From: Bin5 sp965220715
GTDB lineage: Bacteria > Chloroflexota > Anaerolineae > Caldilineales > Caldilineaceae
Length of the DNA: 64,000 bases
Assembly (NCBI GenBank): GCA_965220715.1
Contig: OZ244843.1
Location: forward strand, 3,720,001 to 3,784,000
Reading direction: 5' to 3'
Positions 35,396-44,378 of this stretch are shown one piece after another. The first letter of the stretch is position 1. Every line of letters begins with the position of its first letter. Under the pieces are notes generated by a model. That model was not told the origin of the DNA. It did not search any database and worked only from the letters and a program-made list of their open reading frames with translations. A program made the position numbers and the translations under genes.

Positions 35396-36229
35396 CTATT
35401 GGCGTCCAATGGCTGTCAGCAGAGTCTCAACAAGCTCTGCCTGCGTTAATGGCGTGCCAGAGATACCATAGGCCTGCAACCCGCGCGCAATTTTCGCCAC
35501 CGGGGGGAGATCGAGCCCTGTGGCTTTCAGAATCTCCTCACGTTGAAAAACCTCCTTCGGACTGGCATCACAGATGGCTTCCCCATCCTGCATGACAATG
35601 ACCCTGGTTGCATATTCGGCAACCAGGGCCATATCATGGGTAATCATAAGAATTGTGCGTCCTTTGGCATGTAAATCAACAGCCAACTCCATTATTTGAC
35701 GCCTGGAGACAAAATCCTGTCCAGTGGTGGGTTCATCAAGCACCAGGACAGGGGTTTCCAAGGCAAGAATCGAAGCGGTGGCCAACCGCTGGCGCTGGCC
35801 TCGACTCAACGCTCTTGGGTGCCGATCACGAAGTGCATACAAAGAAACTGCCTTTAGCGCTTCGCTCGTCTGCTGTTCAACCGCCTCTGCATCTGAATTG
35901 CGCAGCTTAAGGCCAAAAGCGGCTTCTTCCCATACTGAATAGGCGAAGATCTGATGATCGGGATTCTGAAAGACGAAACCGACGATGCGAGACAATGCGG
36001 ACACGCTGGTGGCGCGTGTGTTCAACCCGTTGACGAGAACATTACCTTGTGTAGGCTTGAGCAACCCATTGAAATGCTTAACGAGCGTTGTTTTGCCTGA
36101 GCCGTTTGATCCGACGACTGCAACGAACTCTCCTTGTTCGATGTCTAAATTCACCCTGTTCAGCGCAGCAATTCCACCAGGATATGCATAACTCAGGTCG
36201 CGCGTTGCGATTATCGTTGCGGCGGTCAA
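35396..36229 (-). CDS. ecfA: ECF importer ATPase (EcfA)
   Basis: A 277-residue ATPase. Walker A GSNGSGKTT, Q loop VFQNPDHQIF, signature ALSRGQRQRLA (Arg in place of the second Gly), Walker B VLVLDEPTTGQDF and switch His in MITHDMALV. Its start overlaps the previous ATPase's stop by four bases. It forms the heterodimer with the gene at 36226-37107. Confidence 0.93.
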   Translation of the reverse strand: MTAATIIATRDLSYAYPGGIAALNRVNLDIEQGEFVAVVGSNGSGKTTLVKHFNGLLKPTQGNVLVNGLNTRATSVSALSRIVGFVFQNPDHQIFAYSVWEEAAFGLKLRNSDAEAVEQQTSEALKAVSLYALRDRHPRALSRGQRQRLATASILALETPVLVLDEPTTGQDFVSRRQIMELAVDLHAKGRTILMITHDMALVAEYATRVIVMQDGEAICDASPKEVFQREEILKATGLDLPPVAKIARGLQAYGISGTPLTQAELVETLLTAIGRQ

Positions 36230-37107
36230 TTTGCCCCCTGGGCTTCGAGGAGTCCGGCAAATGCCAGAATTCCTTCCTCGACCGTCAATGGCCAGCGGTC
36301 GAAAGTATAGCCATGCTTACTTAATTCCTGAGCTACTTCTGTCACGGTTGGCGCCACCAAACCCAACTGATGGAGTTTCTCAGTTTGAGAGAAGATTCGA
36401 CGCGGTTTACCTTGCAAAGCAATCCTGCCTTCATGCATCACAAAGATGGAGTCGGCAAACCGGGCCACCTCATCGATTTTGTGTTCCGCGATCAATACTG
36501 TTTTGCCATGCTCTTGATTTAAAGCCTGGATAAGATTTAAAACGCGCTGACTGCCCTGCGGATCAAGATTCGAGGTTGGCTCATCCAGAATCAAGATATC
36601 GGGGAGCATCGCCCAAATGGCGCCGATGGCAACGGATTGTTGTTGGCCCCCAGAGAGGTAGGCAGGCTCCCGCTCCATAAGGTCTTCTATTCCGATCGTT
36701 GTGGCGGCAAGTTGTATCCGACGGAGAATTTCTGATACTGGCAGGCCAAGATTTTCTGGCCCGAAGGCGAGTTCTTCCCTTACAGAGTGGGAGAATAACT
36801 GTACATCGGGGCTCTGAAAAACGAATCCGACTCTTTGCGCCAACTCCGGAATCGTATGATCTCTCGTATCAGAACCATCAATGAATACTCGCCCGCCTAC
36901 ACGCCCTGGCACAAGATGGGGAATCAAACCATTCAAACACATGTAGAGTGTGCTTTTGCCTGCCCCCGTTGCACCGATGAGCAGCGCAATTTCTCCGCGT
37001 TGTATCGACAGATTAATGTCAAGTAGGGCAGGCTCTTTGGCACCGGAATAGAAGAAGGTCAGCTCTTCTACTGCAACGATTGGCTCTGGCACAGGCTTCC
37101 CACACAA
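36226..37107 (-). CDS. ecfA: ECF importer ATPase (EcfA')
   Basis: A 293-residue ATPase. Walker A GATGAGKST, Q loop VFQSPDVQLFSHSV, signature YLSGGQQQSVAIG, Walker B ILILDEPTSNLDP and switch His in IAEHKID. The Gln-Gln-Gln-Ser after the signature is typical of one of the two ECF ATPases. It is separated from the S-component gene by 417 bases holding a strong hairpin. Confidence 0.92.
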   Translation of the reverse strand: MCGKPVPEPIVAVEELTFFYSGAKEPALLDINLSIQRGEIALLIGATGAGKSTLYMCLNGLIPHLVPGRVGGRVFIDGSDTRDHTIPELAQRVGFVFQSPDVQLFSHSVREELAFGPENLGLPVSEILRRIQLAATTIGIEDLMEREPAYLSGGQQQSVAIGAIWAMLPDILILDEPTSNLDPQGSQRVLNLIQALNQEHGKTVLIAEHKIDEVARFADSIFVMHEGRIALQGKPRRIFSQTEKLHQLGLVAPTVTEVAQELSKHGYTFDRWPLTVEEGILAFAGLLEAQGAN

Positions 37108-37524
37108 GGAGACCGTTGGGAAGGTCTTGCCAATCCTTCCCTCCTGGTCGACTGAATTGGATTTGGACTAAAGTACTTCGACACGAAGAGCACGGATTTT
37201 CAGAACAACCCGTTCTGATCGATTCGTATTTTCAGGGTTGAAAAGGCGAGAGGAAACTCCTCCAAAGGTCTGACATTATTGGTGACACACATTGCGACAG
37301 CCAACACCCTTGCCAAAATGCGTGGGCCTGTCAGCGACATCGTGGACAAGCCCACGCAATTAGCCAGAGTTTCGCGGTGATTACGATAACGGAAAGGTCA
37401 ATTCAAAGTTCGATTGCTCGTGTGCAGTTGACGTGAACATTCAGGGCCCACCGGGGGATAGCAAGGCCAACGTTTCTGCCCAACGAGAACGCTTGCATAG
37501 GTTGGGTTGCAGACGTGCAATGTC
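37108..37524. other. Spacer between ECF S-component and ATPase genes
   Basis: 417 bases without a gene inside what should be one operon. It holds an inverted repeat (37319-37358) and sequences with no coding pattern. A second promoter for the A'-A-T genes may lie here. Confidence 0.5.
37319..37358 (-). terminator. Strong hairpin in the ECF operon
   Basis: Arms TGCGTGGGCCTGTC (37319-37332) and GACAAGCCCACGCA (37345-37358) pair over 14 positions with one mismatch and a 12-base loop. It lies 167 bases after the S-component stop. Without a T run it may be a Rho-independent-like block, an mRNA stabiliser or an operator. Confidence 0.5.
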
Positions 37525-38307
37525 CTACTCTGTTGTTTCATCCTCGGCTAAGATGGAACCGGAACTTGCTGAAAAGCGTATGCCAGCTCGATGCAAACCT
37601 ATGATCACGGCTGCTCCCACAACGACTGAAATCACGGTTAACAGAATCCGTTGGCCAGGTACAATACCGGACCAGAAAGCAAATACCCACTGTTCGGGTC
37701 CTTCGGGGAACAGGAATGACCAGCCCAGGCTCAAGTAGACATGGTTTATCATGTAAGCTGTCCATGAAATCACGGCAACTCCCATGGAAGTGGGCACAGG
37801 TTGCAACTCGCGAATCTTACTGACGGCCCAAGGCGAGAACCAGATTCCTATCAGGCCTGTGAGATACATTGGCCAATAGGCTGCTTTCGCGTAGACATAA
37901 CCTCCAATTGCAGAGAACATTGGCAACAACGGCCAGGCTAGCAAACCGATCACAAAAATCACAAGTGTTGCAATGCGTGCATTGCGCGTGTTTAGCATGA
38001 GCAGTCCTGCTGCCAACGCGCCGATAGTGTGGGGATAAAAGGTGGCAAGTCCGAAATAAGCAGTCGCTGGACCGATGAAACTTGCCAGCAATCCGCCGAT
38101 CGTGGCCGCGATCGCGCCGGCGATAGGGCCAAATAGGATGCCAGCCAGGGTCAGGATAAACTCTTGCCCGCCAAAGGTGCCTCCGCCGACCAGCGGAATG
38201 GCGGGCAAAATCGAGGCAACTGCATACACCGCTGCCCAGACTGCAAGGTACGCTACTGGTACACCGGCGATCGCTCCTCGCCGGCCGCCCGAAATCCGTG
38301 TAGTCAT
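37525..38307 (-). CDS. ECF importer S component, substrate unknown
   Basis: A 260-residue membrane protein with about six helices, the substrate-binding subunit of an ECF importer. The early helices contain AIPLVGGGTFGGQEFILTL and an Ala/Gly-rich LFGPIAGAIAATIGGLLASF stretch of the type that contacts EcfT. The other three ECF subunits follow on the same strand. It is longer than vitamin S components such as ThiT or BioY (about 180-200), with extra C-terminal helices. I cannot assign a vitamin, metal or other ligand. AAAGGAGGC precedes the ATG. Confidence 0.8.
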   Translation of the reverse strand: MTTRISGGRRGAIAGVPVAYLAVWAAVYAVASILPAIPLVGGGTFGGQEFILTLAGILFGPIAGAIAATIGGLLASFIGPATAYFGLATFYPHTIGALAAGLLMLNTRNARIATLVIFVIGLLAWPLLPMFSAIGGYVYAKAAYWPMYLTGLIGIWFSPWAVSKIRELQPVPTSMGVAVISWTAYMINHVYLSLGWSFLFPEGPEQWVFAFWSGIVPGQRILLTVISVVVGAAVIIGLHRAGIRFSASSGSILAEDETTE

Positions 38308-38325
38308 ATCTGCCTCCTTTTCAAG

Positions 38326-38368
38326 ATGTATGTCACCCGTTGGGCGTTATCTAACGGGCGACATACAT
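38326..38368 (-). promoter_or_regulatory. Leader inverted repeat of the ECF operon
   Basis: Arms ATGTATGTCACCCGTT (38326-38341) and AACGGGCGACATACAT (38353-38368) pair over 16 bases with one mismatch and an 11-base loop, ending 18 bases before the S-component start codon. It could be an operator for a regulator or an RNA hairpin in the leader; no known riboswitch consensus is evident. Confidence 0.6.
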
Positions 38369-38427
38369 TACATAAAGACGCTTAATGCAAGGTGCAGATC
38401 CTAGGCGTCGGGAGTTGTTTTTGCAAC

Positions 38428-40086
38428 CTACTCCTCTACCCACACCCGGTGGAACATGTGCGTATCCATCGGTGATGGGACGTAGTTCTGCACGCGCGGC
38501 AGCGAAACGTCGACGTAGATGTTGTGCGTCAGCGGGATGTAGGGCAGGTCTTCAGCGAATTGGGCGTCAACGGCCTGGTAGAGCCGGGCGCGTTCGGCAT
38601 CGTCGATGGTGGCGCGGGCGGTGGCGATATTGGCGTCCACGTCGGCGTTGGCGTAGCGGGCGTAGTTGCCGCCGGCGCCCAGATTATCGGAGTGCATGAG
38701 CGGAAAGTAGAAACCATCCGGATCGGCGTAATCCGTCACGCGGTACATCCAGGCAAGATCGTAGTTGCCTGATTCCAGAGCTTCCATGTAAGGCCCGAAT
38801 TCGGTGGGGCGAATCTCGATGTTTATGCCGATTTCCTTCAGATTCGCCTGATATATTTCCAGCATCTTTATCAGGTTGCCCCAAGGCGGCAGAATGACTT
38901 CAAACGTGCCGGGGACGCCGTCGGCAAAGCCGGCCTCGGCCATCAATGCCTTGGCTGAATCCAGGTTCGTCGGATAGCTCAATATCGCGTCTTCATCGAA
39001 GCCGAGCAGTCCTGGCGGCAAAAGGCCCTGGGCAACCGTGGCTCTGCCCTGCAAGCTAGCGATGATAGCATCCAGATCCAGAGCATAGCGGACGGCCTGC
39101 CGCAGTTTGGGATTGGCGCCGAAAGGTTCCTTTTCAAGGTTGACGGCTATGAAGTCGGTGTGGAAAGTTTCGGCCCAACCGAGCTTTTCTTTGAAAACCG
39201 GGTCGGTGCTGAAGCGCTCCCAGTGGGCTGGTGGAACCCAGGCCATGTCCAAACGCCCGGCATCCAGTTCAACGATGCGGGTGTTCTCGTCGCCGATAAA
39301 GCGGAACTGAACCGCATCCAGGTAGGGACGTCCATTCCAGTAGTCCTCGAAGGCGTTTAGTGTCACATCCTGGTTGAGGTTCCACTCACCCAGCGAGAAT
39401 GGCCCGGCAGAAACGACATTCTGGCCGAAATCCTCACCCCACTTTTCCACCTCTTCCTGGGGCACGACTGCCAGGTTGATACTGGCGAGCATCGACTTGA
39501 ACGGCGCCAGCGGTTCGGCCAGCTCGATTTCCAGGGTCTGTGCATCAATGACCCTGATGCCGCTGACTTCATCGGCTGCGCCGTCCTGGAACTCCTGCGC
39601 GCCCACGACGATCGAAAGCATCCACGCCTTGGGACTCCTTGTTTCCGGGTTCAGAACGCGTTCGAAGCTGTACTTGAAGTCATCGGCGGTGATCTCGCGG
39701 CCGTTGTGGAATTTCGCGCCGGCGCGCAGGTTGAAGGTCCAGGTTTTGCCGTCGTCGGATACTTCGAAGCTCTCGGCGACGGCTGGTTCGATCTCGCGAC
39801 CGTCCGGCGAAAGTCTGAAAAGACCTTCCAACAAGTTGGGGGCAATGACCCCCTGATCCCATCCTGCGATTGCGGCCGGGTCGAAACTCTTTGGATCGGA
39901 GGAGACAAAGCCGGTCACGACTCCTCCCATTTGCGGCCCTTCGCTCTCTGTCGATTCAGCGGCCATGGCGTCGTCGGCTGGGGCGGATCCGGTCGAAGCA
40001 GCGGGCGCGCCTACGCAGGCGATCAGGAGTGACCCCAGCAGGGCCAGATACAGTGTCAGCCTCATTACATGCTGCGTAGATTTCAT
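38428..40086 (-). CDS. ABC importer substrate-binding lipoprotein, family 5 (orphan)
   Basis: A 552-residue DppA-type binding protein. Lipobox LLIAC ends the signal at about residue 24. Family landmarks are KTWTFNLRAGAKFHNGREI, DDFKYSFERVLNP, and the second lobe with LRQAVRYALDLDAI and YPTNLDSAKALMAEAGF. GAGGAG precedes the ATG. No permease or ATPase gene is next to it; the ECF genes that follow use a different mechanism and do not need a binding protein. It may serve the permeases at 31.1-32.9 kb. Confidence 0.92.
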   Translation of the reverse strand: MKSTQHVMRLTLYLALLGSLLIACVGAPAASTGSAPADDAMAAESTESEGPQMGGVVTGFVSSDPKSFDPAAIAGWDQGVIAPNLLEGLFRLSPDGREIEPAVAESFEVSDDGKTWTFNLRAGAKFHNGREITADDFKYSFERVLNPETRSPKAWMLSIVVGAQEFQDGAADEVSGIRVIDAQTLEIELAEPLAPFKSMLASINLAVVPQEEVEKWGEDFGQNVVSAGPFSLGEWNLNQDVTLNAFEDYWNGRPYLDAVQFRFIGDENTRIVELDAGRLDMAWVPPAHWERFSTDPVFKEKLGWAETFHTDFIAVNLEKEPFGANPKLRQAVRYALDLDAIIASLQGRATVAQGLLPPGLLGFDEDAILSYPTNLDSAKALMAEAGFADGVPGTFEVILPPWGNLIKMLEIYQANLKEIGINIEIRPTEFGPYMEALESGNYDLAWMYRVTDYADPDGFYFPLMHSDNLGAGGNYARYANADVDANIATARATIDDAERARLYQAVDAQFAEDLPYIPLTHNIYVDVSLPRVQNYVPSPMDTHMFHRVWVEE

Positions 40087-40202
40087 GTAAATCTCCTCAA
40101 CTTGTGTGGATGTGGACAGTTCTGAATGTCATGAACGAGGTTGCCTTCGTAAGTAGAAGGCTTGATGGACGATATTTCAGATCGGCCTGGAGCGCTGCCC
40201 CA

Positions 40203-40231
40203 AAGTTAACAAATCAACATATTGTTGTCAA
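40203..40231 (-). promoter_or_regulatory. Candidate promoter of the orphan binding protein
   Basis: On the minus strand TTGACA (40226-40231) is followed after 17 bases by TAACTT (40203-40208), a weak -10. It lies about 117 bases upstream of the start codon, overlapping the end of the PfkB gene. Confidence 0.4.
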
Positions 40232-41388
40232 GCGTCCGAATCTTGATGGGTGACTTGCACTTGCAACTGCCGCAACCTTGAATGGGCCTGGTCCGAGTCG
40301 ATTTTCAGGGCATGGAATACTCCAAAATCCTCAATTATGAAAGAGGCCGAGACCGCGCCGTAGAGTGCAGCCTGGACTGGACTTCCTGACTGCGCCAGCC
40401 CGACCAGGAACCCGCCGCAGAAGGCGTCGCCTGCTCCAGTAGGGTCGACCACCTGGGTGGAGAAGGCCGGTATCTGAGTCCAGTTCGTCCCTCCCTGTAG
40501 CAGTAGGCGCATACCGCCAGCGCCCATTTTCACGCCGATTCCCAGCGGACCGAGAGCGAGCAGCTGCCTTGCAGCTTCAAGAACGTGTCCCTGTTGCTGT
40601 TCGTTACCGCTGTTTGCTTCATACACGGCATCTGCATGAACTGTTAGCTCCTCGATACTAGGCAATAGGTAATCGATGTTTCTAAGCAAATTAGCGTCGA
40701 TCTGGGCCTCCCGGTCCCAGTCCCACCAGGGCCAGTCGAAGCTGATCACGACTTCGTCGCCACGGAGCTGCTTGAGAAAGGCGGCGTTGGCGCGGCTACA
40801 GGGAAGCGGGCCGGGCGCGAGATGGACGTAGGAGGCCTTCCTGGCAGTCTCTTCCCATTGCGCGAGATCGGGGCAAAAGGTCGGCCAGATACGGCGATGA
40901 AGGGGGTTGCCGGTGTCGGTGTATTCGCTTTCGAGGTCGATGATCTCGCCGGCATGGGCAGGCAGGATCGAGCGCGCTTCGTCGATGCGGTCGGTGCGGC
41001 TGCCATCGGGAAAGTAGAATGCCCTCGAACGCAGCAGGTGCGGCTCCTCAATCCGAGCGACTGCGGAAATGTCGATACCGGCGTCGGCCAACCGTTCGAG
41101 CCATTCCCTGGAGTAGTCGGAGCCGACCACGCTTACGAGGCTGACGTCCACGCCCCACAGGCGCATGCCGACAGCTGCGTAGACGGCGTTGCCGCCCAGT
41201 TGCCGCGGGGAGATCTGCCCGTCAGGGGTTACAACGTCATCCAGCGTGCAATTTCCCACTGCCAGAAATGGACTTGACCGAGCCGTGTCGGTTGGTTCGC
41301 CTTGCGCTGTTCTCCTTTCAGTTTGACCGGTGTCTTTCAATTCAGTACTTGAATCCAAGTCGGTGCCTCGAGCTTCGGCGGCGTCCAT
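40228..41388 (-). CDS. PfkB-family carbohydrate/nucleoside kinase
   Basis: A 386-residue ribokinase-type enzyme that phosphorylates a sugar or nucleoside using ATP. The N-terminal motif is QLGGNAVYAAVGMRLWG and the catalytic signature is DPTGAGDAFCGGFLVGL with the general-base Asp. An N-terminal extension of about 40 polar residues precedes AVGNCTLDDVV; a start within it cannot be excluded. It directly abuts the frameshifted PhyH gene and is the last gene of the sugar-import cluster, so the imported sugar (or its product) is probably its substrate. Confidence 0.88.
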   Translation of the reverse strand: MDAAEARGTDLDSSTELKDTGQTERRTAQGEPTDTARSSPFLAVGNCTLDDVVTPDGQISPRQLGGNAVYAAVGMRLWGVDVSLVSVVGSDYSREWLERLADAGIDISAVARIEEPHLLRSRAFYFPDGSRTDRIDEARSILPAHAGEIIDLESEYTDTGNPLHRRIWPTFCPDLAQWEETARKASYVHLAPGPLPCSRANAAFLKQLRGDEVVISFDWPWWDWDREAQIDANLLRNIDYLLPSIEELTVHADAVYEANSGNEQQQGHVLEAARQLLALGPLGIGVKMGAGGMRLLLQGGTNWTQIPAFSTQVVDPTGAGDAFCGGFLVGLAQSGSPVQAALYGAVSASFIIEDFGVFHALKIDSDQAHSRLRQLQVQVTHQDSDA

Positions 41389-42185
41389 TCAGACGCGCAT
41401 TCGCAGCATGGGATGGCTAAAGCAAACCGGGATCGTTTCATCAGTGCGCGCCGACTTGGTGCCAGGCGTCATGAAGTGGATCGCAAGTGCACGGCGCTGG
41501 CGATCGGTCGTATTGGGAGCGGTACGGTGCAGGGTCTGGCAGTGGTGAAGTGTGATGCCGCCAGCCGGCAAGTCGCCCACGACTGCTTTGCTGTCGTCGA
41601 CCAACTTTCCCATATCGAGGAGGACATCGCTGCCCTGGGCCTGGTCATGGATCATGGGGCGCAGGTGCGAGCCGGGTATGAACTGCATGGCGCCATTGTG
41701 CAGGTCGACGTCGTCAAGAGTGAGCCAGCAACTGACCAGATTGGCCGGCAGGCATTTCCAGTAGGCGTTATCCTGGTGCCAGAAGATCGGCCCGCCATGG
41801 TGCGGCGGTTTGTTAAGCGCCTGGTTGTGAAACTGCTGAATATTGGGGCCGATAAGGTCTTCGATGATGTCGAGGATGCCTTTATGGTAGGTCAGCTGGT
41901 GGAACTGAAGGTTGTGCTCGGAGATCTGCATGAACTGGAGCATCTCCTGCTGGTCTCCCTCGTCATGATCATGATCATCTTCGGCAACAGCCAGGTTGCG
42001 GATGGCCGCTGGCTGCGGCGTTCAAGGGAAAATTCATCGTCATATTCGCGGCGCATCTCTTCGATGAGTTCGTCTTGGAGTACTTTGCCGACAACCAGGA
42101 AGCCGTCTTCCCAGAAGCTGGCAACTTGTGTCTGTGTCAGGGCTTTGTAGCCGCTTTCATGTTCGGCTATTTCAGTTGATTGCAT
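41389..42185 (-). pseudogene. Phytanoyl-CoA dioxygenase family gene with frameshift (PhyH 3)
   Basis: The ATG at 42185 (AAGGAG upstream) opens a frame reading MQSTEIAEHESGYKALT and, further on, EEMRREYDDEFSLERRSQ. Family-like sequence then moves to the next frame near 42000-42025 (RNLAVAEDDHDHDEG, QEMLQFMQISEHNLQF) and runs to the stop at 41389. The second part has the iron site WHQDNAYWK, the distal His in HCQTLHRTAPN and the Arg-containing RRALAIHFM. One base indel separates the parts. The catalytic residues are all in the second frame. It may be a real pseudogene or a sequencing error. Confidence 0.75.
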
Positions 42186-42302
42186 CAGAGTGTTCTCCTT
42201 ATCATGGATGCCTGCCTCATGTGACAGACGTTTTCGTATTCGCAGATTCCTGCGCCAGATGGCCGGCAAGAGCGCCAACCTCGTTCCCGCTTCGCACGGG
42301 AT

Positions 42303-43175
42303 TCAGCCTTTGATTCCCGTGATTACGATACCCTGGATGAAGTAACGCTGGGTAAGAAAGAATATTGCTATGGGAATGAGGGTAGAGACTATCGTCATGG
42401 CCATCAGGAACTGGATATCGATCTGGGCACGGCCAATGAACCGGTGCAGCCCCAACGTGATCGGGAATAGTTTTGGCGAATTCAGATAGATCAGGGGGGT
42501 GAAAAACTCATTCCAGGCCCAGGTGAAGTTGAAGATCGCCACAACTGCCAGCGCCGGTCGCGTAAGAGGCAGTAGAATTCGGAAAAGGACGCCCAAGCGG
42601 CGGCAACCATCGATAAGCGCGGCGTCATCCAATTCCCTGGATATGGTTAGGAAAAACTGACGTAAGAGGAAGGTGCTGAAAGCATCACCAAAGAAAAGAG
42701 GTACAATCAAGGGTTTGAATGTGTTAATCCACCCGAACTCACTGAAAATCATATAAAGGGGTATCAGCGTCACTTGCCTTGGCAGCATCATCGTACTGAG
42801 GACAACGATGAAAAGGACGTCTCGTCCGGGAAAGCGGATGCGTGCAAAGGCATAGGCTGCCAGTACGCTGGAGATGAGCACGCCAATGACGTTCATTCCG
42901 CTAATGTAAAATGTATTGAGGTAGTAGATGGCAAAATCGCCCTGCAGCCAGGCTTTGATGAAGTTTTCCCAGTGGTAGACAGGCGGAATCCAGACCGGCG
43001 GAGTTTTCCAGATGAGAGAGGTATCCTTGCCGGCGGTCGAGAGCATCCACAGCCAAGGGATCAGGAAAAGACTCGCGCCTGGCAGAATCAAGACCAGGAG
43101 TCCCAACTGGCGAAAAACCTGGTGCCAGGCTCGTCTGGTGCCGCTTATGAGGGGAGCGTCAAGCGTTGATCGCAT
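42303..43175 (-). CDS. Sugar ABC importer permease (MalG-like)
   Basis: A 290-residue inner-membrane subunit of a carbohydrate importer of the CUT1 type. It has six predicted helices, an N-terminal ISGTRRAWHQVF cytosolic segment, and the EAA loop ISRELDDAALIDGCRRLGVL. It lies 39 bases downstream of the MalF-like gene. No MalK/MsmK ATPase is in the cluster, as is common when one ATPase serves many importers. Confidence 0.92.
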   Translation of the reverse strand: MRSTLDAPLISGTRRAWHQVFRQLGLLVLILPGASLFLIPWLWMLSTAGKDTSLIWKTPPVWIPPVYHWENFIKAWLQGDFAIYYLNTFYISGMNVIGVLISSVLAAYAFARIRFPGRDVLFIVVLSTMMLPRQVTLIPLYMIFSEFGWINTFKPLIVPLFFGDAFSTFLLRQFFLTISRELDDAALIDGCRRLGVLFRILLPLTRPALAVVAIFNFTWAWNEFFTPLIYLNSPKLFPITLGLHRFIGRAQIDIQFLMAMTIVSTLIPIAIFFLTQRYFIQGIVITGIKG

Positions 43176-43214
43176 CGTAAGATTGTCCGATGCCGCGACG
43201 GTTGGGCCGCGTTC

Positions 43215-44144
43215 CTATGATTTCTCCTCGCCGGCGTAGAAAACCCAGAGGCTGGAAGAGCGCATGAACAGTAGGGTAAAACCGATAATGATGGCGAAGA
43301 GAACCCACGCCACCGCGGAAGCGTAGCCAAAGCGGGTCTGCTGAAATGCCTTGCGATACAGGAACAGTACCATGCTCAGAGTGGAATTGTTTGGCCCGCC
43401 GTTTGTCATGACAAAAGACTGGGTGAAAAACTGAAATGCGGCGATCAAGCTAATGATGATATTGAAGAAAATAGTGGGTGAAAGCATGGGAATGGTCACA
43501 TGCCAGAATCGTCGCAAGACATTGGCGCCGTCGATCTTGGCGGCCTCATACAAATAGGTGGGAATACCCTGGAGACCTGCCAGGTAGAGTAGCATGTTGG
43601 CGCCGACGGCCCATAGGCTCATGATGATCAGCGACGGGAGCGCCCAATCCGAATCGAAAATCCAGCTCGGACCTTCGATGCCCACCATTCTGAGAGTATT
43701 GTTTATCAGCCCCATTCGCGGGTTGAAAATCTGCAGCCAAAGCACAGCTACAGCTACCCCCGAAATAACGGAGGGAAGATAGTAGACCGTTCGCCAGAGG
43801 CCAATGCCAACTACCTTCTGGTTGAGGAGCAGGGCAACTGCCAGCGCCGTGACCGCGCCTAAGGGGACCGAGACGAATGCATAGAAGGCAGTTACTCGAA
43901 GACTCTTGAGGAAGAGTGGATCCTGGACTAAATCCTGGTAGTTTTCGAGACCGATGAAGATGTTGCGCGTAAAGAGGTCCGCACGGAAGAAGCTCAACAC
44001 GAATGAAAAGACTAGTGGCCCTAAAGTGAAAACCAAGAAGCCTATTATCCAGGGCAGTAGACAGAAGTAGGCGGTGAAGATGTCCTCTGTTCTCTGCGTG
44101 AAGCGCAGCTTCACGAAATTCGGCAAACTACGTTGGACTGCCAC
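43215..44144 (-). CDS. Sugar ABC importer permease (MalF-like)
   Basis: A 309-residue permease starting at GTG (44142-44144) behind AGGGAGACG. Six helices, LPWIIGFLVFTLGPLVFSF as first helix, and EAA loop LYEAAKIDGANVLRRFWHVT. Partner of the MalG-like protein. A 234-base spacer with a hairpin separates it from the binding-protein gene. Confidence 0.92.
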   Translation of the reverse strand: MAVQRSLPNFVKLRFTQRTEDIFTAYFCLLPWIIGFLVFTLGPLVFSFVLSFFRADLFTRNIFIGLENYQDLVQDPLFLKSLRVTAFYAFVSVPLGAVTALAVALLLNQKVVGIGLWRTVYYLPSVISGVAVAVLWLQIFNPRMGLINNTLRMVGIEGPSWIFDSDWALPSLIIMSLWAVGANMLLYLAGLQGIPTYLYEAAKIDGANVLRRFWHVTIPMLSPTIFFNIIISLIAAFQFFTQSFVMTNGGPNNSTLSMVLFLYRKAFQQTRFGYASAVAWVLFAIIIGFTLLFMRSSSLWVFYAGEEKS

Positions 44145-44378
44145 GTTTCACGTCTCCCTTCGTAGGATCTTCGCCGAACCGGTCCGGAACGCAACACAAC
44201 GGATTGGAACTGTACACGTATTTCGCAGAAGGCGCGAACTGCAAGCGCGGCAAGACTGTCGACGGTCGGGGCAGGGGGCAGGGATGTGTTCCTGCCCCCC
44301 AAATGCACCGCAAGAATTTCGGCGAAACAATGCATGGCGCCGAGAAATTGGCCCACTCTTGCATTCGCCGATTCCCGT
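44145..44378. other. Spacer between sugar binding-protein and permease genes
   Basis: Non-coding in the operon; contains the hairpin at 44274-44299. Confidence 0.6.
44274..44299 (-). terminator. Hairpin after the sugar binding-protein gene
   Basis: GGGGGCAGG (44274-44282) pairs with CCTGCCCCC (44291-44299) across an 8-base loop, 80 bases past the binding-protein stop. It probably limits read-through into the permease genes. Confidence 0.5.

Noticed and set aside
38308..38427. Known vitamin riboswitch upstream of the ECF S component
   Set aside because: I see the long inverted repeat but none of the conserved cores of TPP, FMN, cobalamin or preQ1 switches.
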